This document shows positions 8,563 to 18,200 of a DNA stretch of 60,533 nucleotides, one piece after another. The first letter of the stretch is position 1, and every line of letters begins with the position of its first letter. A program made the position numbers and the translations under genes. The DNA comes from Akkermansia muciniphila (GTDB lineage Bacteria > Verrucomicrobiota > Verrucomicrobiia > Verrucomicrobiales > Akkermansiaceae). The notes beneath the pieces were generated by a model, which had not been told where the DNA came from, did not search any database, and saw only the letters and a list, made by a program, of their open reading frames with translations. The stretch is taken from positions 1-60,533 of the forward strand of contig CAMDCV010000026.1 of NCBI GenBank assembly GCA_945890645.1. Direction: 5' to 3'.

Positions 8563-9144
8563 ATGGAACAGATATTGCCATCCCCCACTTCCCGCATCGC
8601 TCTCGCGGCAGGTGCGCCAGACCATCGACTGATGATGACCGAGGAACGCCCCAGTCTGAGAGCCTTGTTCGATTCGGAAGAATCGGCACTGCTGCGCTTT
8701 GCCTATGGCATCGTCGGACAACGGGAAACGGCGGAGGACCTCGTGCAGGAGGCATTTCTGCGACTCCACGAGCACTGGCAAGAAGTGCAACATCCGAAGG
8801 CGTGGCTGTATCGGTCCATCCGCAACATGGCACTCAATCACCTGCGCGACCACCGCCGCGAGACGGCCATGAGCGAAGGCAGCGACTGGGCCAGCGACGC
8901 ACCGACAGCGGCAGAAACTCTCGGACGCAGCGAAGCGGTCGGCGTGCTACGGATGCTGATGGCAGAGATGTCAGCGCAAGACCAGCAACTCATTTTATGG
9001 AAATACAACGGCAGTCTCTCCTACGACGAGATTAGCAAACGCACGGGGCTCACGGTGAGCAATGTCGGCTACAAACTCCACCATTTACTCAAATCCCTGG
9101 CCGATTCGATGCGTCGCATGGGCGTGGAAACCAAGGAAGGATAA
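8563..9144 (+). CDS. ECF-type sigma-70 family RNA polymerase sigma factor
   Basis: A 193-residue sigma factor. Region 2 covers about 30-95 (LFDSEESALLRFAYGIVGQR, AEDLVQEAFLRLHEHW, AWLYRSIRNMALNHLRDHRR), with the conserved EDLVQEAFLRL helix that binds the polymerase clamp. Region 4 covers about 125-185, with the helix-turn-helix SYDEISKRTGLTVSNVGYKLHHLLKSL. Spacing and length fit an extracytoplasmic-function sigma factor. ATG at 8563 gives 23 extra residues; a second candidate, ATG-ATG at 8632-8635, would start MMTEERPSLRALF, closer to the usual length. It ends one base before the frame of the next gene, whose N-terminus resembles anti-sigma proteins, so the pair probably forms a sigma/anti-sigma switch. 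Confidence 0.9.
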   Translation: MEQILPSPTSRIALAAGAPDHRLMMTEERPSLRALFDSEESALLRFAYGIVGQRETAEDLVQEAFLRLHEHWQEVQHPKAWLYRSIRNMALNHLRDHRRETAMSEGSDWASDAPTAAETLGRSEAVGVLRMLMAEMSAQDQQLILWKYNGSLSYDEISKRTGLTVSNVGYKLHHLLKSLADSMRRMGVETKEG

Positions 9145-9159
9145 TTGACACGGAACACA

Positions 9160-12100
9160 ATGAACGAAGAACCACATCACTTGACCCCTGTCGGCGACGA
9201 AGCCCTGGAAGCCCGCATCATTGCGTGGGTTCTCGGCGAGGCATCGCCCTTTGAGGCAGCGGAGTTGGAAAACATCTGCGAGCAAACCCCCGAATGGCGG
9301 GTCTTTCAGCGTCGCATGCTAGCAACTCACGAATTGCTCGGCGAGGCGACGACTCGCGGCGCGGCAGAAGATTGGAAAATGCCTAGCGAGAAACGCGGCA
9401 AGCTCGATGCGCTCATTGGGGCGGTGGAGGTGGTTGAGGAAAAACCGCAGCGCAAGCCGCAGCCATGGTGGCATCGTATGGCTGGATTAGCGGCAGTCTT
9501 AGCGATCGTGGCTATCATAGGGAGTTCCGTGACGGGCAAACTCGGCAAAGTGAGCAAAGATATCGTGGCTGTTCATGAGGCAAAGGCACCATCGCAGCTC
9601 AAAGGTAATCTAGAAATAATCGGCGGTAGTAAGTTCGAAATTCCATTGTCCGAATTGGACGCGCCCGTCCCCTTTCCTGTCACTCCCGCCACTCCAGTAT
9701 CCCCCGATGAAAATGGTTATTTACCAGCCCGATTGCCAAACGCGGTTGGTAGCGATGAGAGAAGTGCCGCTGCCGCTGGCTCAGACGATCCATTTGCCCC
9801 AGCCGAAGGTCTGGCATCCGGTGGCGAAGGTGATGAAAGAAACATGCAAGTTGAAGGAGATCCTTTCTCGGCACCCGAACCGCAAGGCTCTGTTGGAGCG
9901 GCTTCCAATGTGGATGCGTTTGCCACAGGTGTCGCCAGTGCAGAAGTCGCGGATGTGCCCGCTGATCCATTTTCTGATGGCAGCCAACCTGCAGGAGCAG
10001 CTTTGCGGTATCGCGGCGCTCCCGCGAAAGAAGAAGCAACTCGTTTAGCGGAGGGGGATCGTGTGCCCATGCTGGATGAAATCCCGCAGGTAGGCAGTTT
10101 ATTTCGTGAAAAACCATCCGCTCCAGCTGCTCCTGCATCGGCCAAAGCACAAGCGATTCCTGGTGCTCAAAGTGGAGTTGCCCCGCAAGAGCAGTTAATG
10201 ACCTACGCAAAAAATTTAGAATACGGTGAAGCAGGTGGTTTCCTGCCGGAAGAAAAAAAAGCCAGAGAACTGGCACTATCCGACTCGTCTGCAGTTTCTA
10301 AGATGCAACTTGGCGCACAAGATTATGGAAGTGTTGATGCCTTTAGCTCTGGTGCTGGTGGGGATTCGTCAATTTCAGATGATCCAATACGTTCCAATCC
10401 TGCAATCGTTTATGAAGAAGCCGAAACGGTGGATCGAGTACGCCGCACCCTCTACAAAGGCGAAGGACAATATAATTTAGGTAAATTGGATGACGCCAAG
10501 CGTGAATTTGAAGGAATCTTGCAGATCGACCCCGACAACAAAGCCGCGCGCCGCTGGCTGGAACGCGTCGATCAATCAAACGCTGACTATTACAGATCCT
10601 CCTATGACCATACTCGTGCGCAACTTCTTACGGATGTTGACAAGGCATGGGAGCTCGCAATCCCGGCTGAGAAAAGTAAAGAAGTTGACCCTTTAGCGAG
10701 TGAGCTATCACCTGCTTCCGATCCTTCATCTTTTGCTAAAGACGCGGATCAACGAAGCTATGCCTGGTGGAGTGGAGCGGAAAATCAAAAAGCAACGATT
10801 ACGAGTGGAGCCCCAGTGATTATCGACGGGATTAAAGCAACTGCAGATAAAGATATTCTCCAAGAAGTGGATGAAGAACAAACGAAGGCTTTGAAAGAAA
10901 TTCAGGAAATCGATGCCGTTCTCAATACACCGAATCTGCGGGATCTTTCTGCGAAAAAAGCCCCCCTCTCCCTCCCCGAAATTTTTGCCTCACAAGAACC
11001 CTACTCGACCTTCTCCCTGCGTGTCAGTGATAACGCCTTCCGCATTGCCCAGGCGGCGATGGCGCAAAACCAACGCCCAGCCGCTGAGTCGGTGCGCGTG
11101 GAGGAATTTTACAACGCCTTCGACTACGGCGATCCAGTGCCAACCGCGCAGGAACCCGTCGCAGCATCGATGGAACAAGCCGCGCATCCGATTTTGCCAC
11201 AACGCAATCTCCTGCGCATCGGCCTGCGCACCGCTGCCGCGGGTCGTGGTGCGGGTCAGCCCTTGCATCTGACTTTGCTGGTCGATCAATCGGGCTCGAT
11301 GAGTCGTGGGGATCGCAGTGATGCCTTGCTCGCTTCGGTGAAAGAACTCAGCACTTTATTGAATGCACAGGATCAGATTTCGGTGATCGGCTTTTCCCGC
11401 ACACCGCGATTGTTGGCAGAAAAAGTGCCGGGCGATCAACACGCACGACTCATTGAACTGCTTGCTCGCACCCCCAGCGATGGCGGCACGAATTTGGAAG
11501 AGGCACTGAAACTCGGTGAAGTGGTGGCGAAACGCAATCACTTGGCTGGTGCGCAAAATCGTTTGCTCTTGCTCACCGATGGCGCCGCAAATCTCGGCAA
11601 CGCCGATCCCGATCGTCTCGCGGCCTGGGTCAAGACGCTGCGTCAACAAAACATCGCCTTCGACATCGCCGGCATCGGCACCGATGGGCTCAATGATCCT
11701 CTGCTGGTGGAAATCGCTCGCAATGGCAATGGTCGTTATTATGTGATGAACGATGCCAAGCAAGCCAAGCAACAGTTTGCCGCGCAGCTCGCTGGTGCTT
11801 TCCGTCCCGCAGCGGAGAACGTGAAAGTGCAGGTGCAATTCAATCCGCAACGCGTGGGCAAGTATCAGCTCATCGGCTTTGAAAAAGACCGCCTGCGCAC
11901 GGAAGATTTCCGCAATGATAAAGTCGATGCCGCCGAGATGGCCGCAGCCGAAGCCGGACAGGCCCTCTATCAGATCGAGCTGTTGCCCGAGGGCACAGGC
12001 GATGTCGGCGAGGTCTCGGTGCGTTTCCGCGATGTCGCCACGCAGCAGATGGTCGAGCGCAAGTGGACGATCCGCTACGATCCCACCACGCCCGCGTTCG

Positions 12101-12291
12101 ACCAAGCCACGCCGACGATGCAACTCGCTGGACTCGCAATGCTCAGCGCCCAGAAACTGCAAGGCGGAGCCGCCGCACCGATGATCCGCTTCTCGGAAAT
12201 GCAAGAGCCACTACGCAATGTGCGCGATGAATTTTCCTCGAACAAACGCGTCGGCGAATTGTTAGAGATGATCCAGAAACTGAACGATTGA
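9160..12291 (+). CDS. Membrane protein with anti-sigma-like N-terminus, VWA and YfbK-C (DUF3520-like) domains
   Basis: 1043 residues from ATG 9160; a TTG at 9145 is less likely. Residues 1-~95 (ALEARIIAWVLGEASPFEAA, then ENICEQTPEWRVFQRRMLAT) resemble the helical domain of YfbK-like proteins and anti-sigma factors. One transmembrane helix is at about 107-126. A low-complexity Pro/Ala/Asp linker follows, with repeated DPF and PxAPE-type segments. A TPR-like helix pair (GQYNLGKLDDAKREFEGILQ) is at about 430-465. A VWA-N segment (SLRVSDNAFRIAQAAMAQNQ, VRVEEFYNAFDYGDPVP) starts at about 610. The VWA domain has the MIDAS motif DQSGSMS at about 709 and TDGAANLG further on. A YfbK-C domain ends the protein. 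Directly downstream of the ECF sigma gene; the next gene starts 5 bases after its stop. Confidence 0.85.
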   Translation: MNEEPHHLTPVGDEALEARIIAWVLGEASPFEAAELENICEQTPEWRVFQRRMLATHELLGEATTRGAAEDWKMPSEKRGKLDALIGAVEVVEEKPQRKPQPWWHRMAGLAAVLAIVAIIGSSVTGKLGKVSKDIVAVHEAKAPSQLKGNLEIIGGSKFEIPLSELDAPVPFPVTPATPVSPDENGYLPARLPNAVGSDERSAAAAGSDDPFAPAEGLASGGEGDERNMQVEGDPFSAPEPQGSVGAASNVDAFATGVASAEVADVPADPFSDGSQPAGAALRYRGAPAKEEATRLAEGDRVPMLDEIPQVGSLFREKPSAPAAPASAKAQAIPGAQSGVAPQEQLMTYAKNLEYGEAGGFLPEEKKARELALSDSSAVSKMQLGAQDYGSVDAFSSGAGGDSSISDDPIRSNPAIVYEEAETVDRVRRTLYKGEGQYNLGKLDDAKREFEGILQIDPDNKAARRWLERVDQSNADYYRSSYDHTRAQLLTDVDKAWELAIPAEKSKEVDPLASELSPASDPSSFAKDADQRSYAWWSGAENQKATITSGAPVIIDGIKATADKDILQEVDEEQTKALKEIQEIDAVLNTPNLRDLSAKKAPLSLPEIFASQEPYSTFSLRVSDNAFRIAQAAMAQNQRPAAESVRVEEFYNAFDYGDPVPTAQEPVAASMEQAAHPILPQRNLLRIGLRTAAAGRGAGQPLHLTLLVDQSGSMSRGDRSDALLASVKELSTLLNAQDQISVIGFSRTPRLLAEKVPGDQHARLIELLARTPSDGGTNLEEALKLGEVVAKRNHLAGAQNRLLLLTDGAANLGNADPDRLAAWVKTLRQQNIAFDIAGIGTDGLNDPLLVEIARNGNGRYYVMNDAKQAKQQFAAQLAGAFRPAAENVKVQVQFNPQRVGKYQLIGFEKDRLRTEDFRNDKVDAAEMAAAEAGQALYQIELLPEGTGDVGEVSVRFRDVATQQMVERKWTIRYDPTTPAFDQATPTMQLAGLAMLSAQKLQGGAAAPMIRFSEMQEPLRNVRDEFSSNKRVGELLEMIQKLND

Positions 12292-12296
12292 TTTTT

Positions 12297-15200
12297 ATGA
12301 AGAAGAACCTGTTACAAAAAATCGCCCTGTCACTGGCATGCCTGTTCTCGATGGCGAGTGCCCAAGAGATGCGCGAAGGCGTGATGGTGGTGCCCATTGA
12401 AAAAACGCAAAAACCGGTGCCGACGTTTTTTTCCGCTGCCGTGGAACTGAATGCCAAACGTTTTTTTGATCGCATTGAGACCTTGGCCAGCATCCGCTAT
12501 GATCTGCATCAAGGCTTGGGCGAACGCATGAGTCTATCGCTGAAGGGCGAAGGTGAAATCACCGAAGTCAGCGGCGAGGGACTGATGGATTGGTCACTGC
12601 GTCGCGATGCCGAGGGCAATCGTTTCCTCGATGTGCGAGTCAAACAAGGCGAAGTTCCGCAAAAACAATGGACCGTTATAGTGCGCACGCGCCTCGCACT
12701 CACCACCGCCATGAAGACCTGCGAGCTATGGATGCCGGGGCAGGGCGATGCGGTGGGTTTCACGACACAAGTCGCACTGCTCGAAGATGGCATGAAACAG
12801 GCCCGCGTGATCGAGGTCGAAGGCTTGTCGCCGGTGGAGGATTCGAAGGGCTTACGATTTGTCGGCTCGGGGCGGCCACGACTGCGTCTTGATCTCAGTC
12901 AAAGCGAGGGCGAGGTATCGTTTCGCGATAGCCAACTGGAGGGAACGGTGTCTGCCGATCAGCGTTCGGTGGCATTTGTGTTTCGTGCCATGGCACAAGT
13001 CAAACGTGCAGGTGCAACGATGGAATTTTGTCGTGGTGCCGTCGCGCTCAGCGATGTCAGCGCGGGCGATGGCTGGCACATGAACTTGCGCGCAGAAGGT
13101 GAAACCTATATCTATGATTGGATCGGTGATCGCGAGGGCGATGTGCCGGTCGAAATCCGCTTCGATGTGCCTGTGACGCACATGGGCGACTGGCGTTTGT
13201 TAGATTTTGCGATTCCTGCGGGAGTAGTAGTGCCACTGTGGTTGCAGGGCTTGCCCGCCGCAGTGCAGTTCGATGCGCAAAAGCCCGTAGTCCCAGCCCT
13301 GCAGGGCGACAAATGGCGCGGCTTTTTACCTGCCGATGGGCGAGCGTTGTTAGGCTGGCGCGCAGGCCGCGAAGTCGCTGATGGCGCCTTGTTTTTCTCC
13401 AGCACAGAAATCACTGACCTGCGCGTGGGCAGCGGATTGTTGCGACAGTTTAGCCAAATCGACATGCGCATTTTGCAAGGCAAGTTGCCGTCTTTAGTCA
13501 TCCAACTGCATGGCACGGGTGAAGTGCTATCGGTGCAGGGCGAGCAAGTCGTCGGCTGGTCGGTGAGCGAAGCTGATGGCAAGCGACTCCTTTCCCTGCA
13601 ACTGAATCGTGCGATGGAAGGCACGGGACGCATCATGATCGAGTCGCAAGCACCGCTCGGAGATTTTCCTTTAAAAGCCACAGGACTGCGCTTTGAACCT
13701 ACTGGCTCTCTGCGGCACAGCGGTTGGCTGCGCATCGCGAATGAAGGCGCGGTAAAGATCGAAGTGGCCTCATCGAGCGGATTAATCCAACTCGCGCCAG
13801 AACAATTTCCGATAGAAAATAAAAACTTACGCCAAGCATTCGTCTATCGCTTTCCTGCGGCAGAGTATGCCTATCAAGTCGGTGCCGATCACGTGCTGCC
13901 CGAAACTTCGGTGAACGAATTGACCATTTACGAACTCGCGGAAACCGACCGAAGGATCATTGCCGATATCGAGATCGACATCCGCGAAGCTCCTCTGCGT
14001 GAGTGGGAAATTCTCGTGCCGGAGGACTACACGGTCGTTTCCTGCACCGGCGCGTCCGTGGCGGATTATGCTCTCGCTACGACAGCCACGGACGGTCGTC
14101 GTTCGCTGAAAATCATCTTTCGCGAAGCAGTGAAGGATAGACAGTTGATCCAGCTGCGCTTGGAAAAAAACGAAGCGGCTAAGGCTGGTCCATGGGTGCT
14201 CACTCCCCTGCGTTTTCCCAGTGTGAAGTCGCATCGCGGCTTCATCGGTGTGGTCGCAGCGGCGGGCTATCGGATGAGCAGCGGCGAGCGCACGCATCTC
14301 ACGGAAGTGCCGCTTTCCTATTTTCCGAAACAAAGCGCCGGACTGCAACAAGCCTATCGCATCAAAGAGTCCGCCTGGGCCGCGACGATGAATGCAGAAG
14401 CACTCGGACAAAGTATTCAAGCCGATGTGTTTCACTTGTATTCTGTCAAAGAAGGCGCGGTCTATGGCTCGGTGTTGTTCAATTATTTTGTCGTAGGTGC
14501 GCCATCGAGCGAGTGGCGTGTGCAGATCCCCGAAGCCATCGGAAACATCGAAATTACCGGACAAAACATCGGCCATGAATGGCGTCGTGAAGGCAATGTG
14601 TTAGTGATTCCTTTGTCGCGTCCCCTGCTCGGTGCCGGCACGATGTTGTTGAGCTTCGAGCAACCGATACAAGCCGCCGGTGGTGAAATTTTTCCCGGTG
14701 AAATTCGTCCGCTTAATGTGCAAGCCGAAAGCGGCTACGTGCAAGTCGTCAGTCCGCTGCAAGTGGATTTTGAAGTGACGGCAAACAGCGGCAACGTGCT
14801 ACCTTTGCAAGCAAATGAACTGCCTGCCGACTACCGAGTGCTCAGTTCAGCGCCGACACTTTCCGCCTGGCAATACACCGCGCGTGATTTTTCGATTGGC
14901 CTCACATTCAAGTGGTTCAAGACCGGTGAAACAGTTGAGCAAGTAGTGGACTTCGTGAAGATCGCGAGTCAGGTATCGCGCGATGGACAACTGGTGACCG
15001 AAGCGAAGTTTTTCGTGAAGTCGAAACGTCGCGAGGCATTGCGTATGACATTGCCAGAGGGTGCGATTTTGTTAGAAACGAAAGTCAATGACATCACGGC
15101 GAATCCCCGCGTGGACAAAGGCGAAATCGTCATCCCATTGCCACAGAAAAACGATCTCAATCAAGCCGTGGAAGTGCTGCTGCGTTATGGCACGGCGGCG

Positions 15201-18200
15201 GCGAAGGGCAAGCGTGTCACCTTGCAAGCACCGGTCCTGCAAGCCCCGACCGTCATCGGCGAATGGACTGTCACTGGCGATGAAGGACAAGTGTTGACAC
15301 CACTCGGAGGCACTGTGGAAGTAGTACGTATGCCCTTGTGGGAAGATGGATTTCAGTGGCTCTCCCGTCATGCGAGTATGACTTTGTTGTTCGCGCTATT
15401 GATCGCAGTGGCTTGGTTGCTTTCGGGCAGGCCTACCTTATCGGGCACTTTATTGTTAGGCTCATCGGCGATGGCTGGTGTATTGGCGATCAGCAGTGTA
15501 AAACTGTTTAACGTTAATCCGACGATGCTCGAATACGCGGCACCCGTGGTGAAAGCAGGCGCGCAGATGGCGGTGGAGATCAACAATGCTTCCTTGTGGT
15601 CATCGGCGTTGAGTCGCGCCTTTTGGATCGGGCTGGGGCTGGGAGTGATTGTGTTAGGGCGCGGTTGGTTCATGCGCGACAAGTGGTGGCTCGGCTGCGG
15701 TGCCGTGATGGTCGCAGTGGGTCTGCTATCGATCCGCAATGGCACGCCGATCTTTTTCGGAGTGGCGGCACTGCTTTTATTCGTCATGGCGATTGTGCGT
15801 TTTCGCACTTCCACGGTGCGCACGATCCCACCGATCGCGGCCACTGCTGCGATGCTAGCACTTGCCATTCTGTTAGGGTCGCCGACAGCTCAAGCACAAG
15901 AATTATTGCGGGAAAAAACGGCAGAGCGCATGGTCTATGATTGCCAAATCAAACAGCAGCGTTTGTTCGGATCAGCAGAAGTAACAGTGCGTGCCGAGGC
16001 GGGTGATCGTTTTGGATTTCTGCAAGCGCCTGCGGTGCTGGGAGAATTTTCCGGCGAGGGCTTGCGCGTGATGCGCGAAATGCGCGGCGATCAAGCGGTG
16101 TATGTGATCGTCGCCGATCAAGCAGGGCTTTTCACTGCCAATGCGAAATTTGAAATGCCCCTGCCGCAATCTCAACAAGCATGGATTTTGCCCACCTCGC
16201 TCGCCGCCGTGCGCAAGCTGACACTGCGCTGGGATCAGGGCGGATGGGAGTTTGCTTCGAGTGCCGCCGCGCGCATCGAGCCGATGATGAACCCCGGCAA
16301 CAAAGAAAGTGGCGCGACCTTGTGGCTCAAGCCCGTGGCGAAAGTCGAGATCGTGCCACAAGCGCGCCAACGCGATTTGACGAACGAGCCCTCAGTGTTT
16401 TTTGTCGAATCATCGCAGTTGATGATTCCCTTGCCGGGTGTGGTCAATGGCCGTCATTCATTGCTCGTGCGTCCTTCGCAAGGTCAGGTAACGGAATTGT
16501 TGATGCGTGTGCCGCCTGGCTTTACAGTCAGCGATGTGACCGACGGACCCACCGGTGTGTGGCGTTTTGATCCTAACAAATCCGAGCTGCGCGTGGCGAT
16601 CGAACCTGCACAGAAGAAAGCATTTTCTCTCGCTGTGCATACGCAACGCGGCACGGCGGCATTGCCTGTGGAGATGAATTTGGAACCACTGCGCGTGCTT
16701 GGAGCGGCGGGTGAAGTAGGATTGCTCGCACTGGCTTTCGGCGAAGATGCACAACCGGAAAAAATCACCGTTAAAGGTTTGGCACCGGTGAATCCTGATG
16801 ACTTCGATGGCAGATTATTGCCACGCGATTCGAAAGGCAATGCTTTAGCGACCTTGCAACAAGTCTATCGCTTCGGTGGAGCAGAAGCTTCGCTGCAAGC
16901 ACGCATCACCCCCGTGGCGGCAGAAATGCGCGCGGAAACATGGCAGGTACTATCGCTTGGAGATGACCGCATGGTGCTATCGGCAGACCTAGCGGTATCG
17001 ATCACTCGTGCAGGAATGTTCCGTTTGTTGTTAGAGATTCCCAAGGGCTTGGAAATTGAAAGCGCCTCGGGTGACGCGTTAAGCCACTGGACTGAAGCGG
17101 AAACCGATGGCGTGCGTGTGATGACTTTGCATTTGAACGGCCGCACCATGGGACGTCAGCAATTTCACCTCAGCTTCACTGGACCCGCCACCGGCGCGCA
17201 AAAGAAATGGCAAGTGCCGCGTCTGATGCTGCGCGAAGCAACCCGCGAGTCAGGCATTCTCACCATCGTGCCGGAACAAGGCATGCGCATCGGCGTTGTC
17301 GATCGTGAGCATGTTTCACCGATGGATCCCCGCGATTTATCCGACGCTCCACAAGCCCACGCTAAAGCCGCGATGCGACTGGGCGCACTGGCATTCCGAC
17401 TGCTGCAAAAAGATTGGCGTCTCAGTCTATCCATCGATGAACTCGAGCCATGGGTCACCGCGCAAGTGTTTCACGAAGTCGTGTTGCGCGAAGGGCAACT
17501 CAGCACAAAAATGGGCCTCGTCTATCAGATCGAAAATGCCGCGATCAAGACCCTGCGCGTGCGTTTGCCCGGCCTCAATGATGTCACCGCCGGCACCGTG
17601 CGTGCCACCGGTCCGAGCGTCGCCGACTTTTTAAAAGTCGAGGGCGAGACAGATGTGTGGGAAATCCGATTCCAACGCGGCGTCTCCGGCAGCACCGCAG
17701 TCAATCTCGAATTCCAACAACAACTCCCCGAAGGCACCAGCGATAAGATCGAACCGATTCGTTTGTTAGAGGCGCGGCAAGTGAGTTACTTCGCGGCGAT
17801 TCGTTCGGGAGGTCGTATGGAACTGAGTGTCGATGCCACTCTCCCTGAAGGCTGGCTCCTCAACGACTGGGCGGCCATCCAGTCCGCGATGCCAAAATTG
17901 CGCAATGTCGTTTCTCCAGCGCTGTCGTTTAAAGTCACCAACCCGCAGAACCCTCTGACGATCAATTTCCAACGCCACCAGCTCGCCGACATCCAAAAAA
18001 TGAGAGTCGCCGATGGCACCCTAACGACACTAATTTCCTCGCGCGGTGAAGCTCTCACGGCAGTGAATTTGCAAGTGCAAGTCGCTGAAAAAGGAACACT
18101 GCGCCTGCGTTTACCAAAGGGCGCCGAACTCTACAACGTGCTCGTCAACGACGAAGGAGCCTCGCTGGTGCGTGAGGGCGATGAGTGGTTGTTCTATGTT

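Noticed and set aside
11356-12204. 282-codon open frame on the minus strand within the VWA gene
   Set aside because: Shadow of the VWA coding frame; no RBS, His/Gly-rich composition typical of antisense frames in GC-rich genes.
13827-14576. 249-codon minus-strand open frame inside the giant gene
   Set aside because: Shadow frame of the 2252-residue protein; composition not protein-like and no context.
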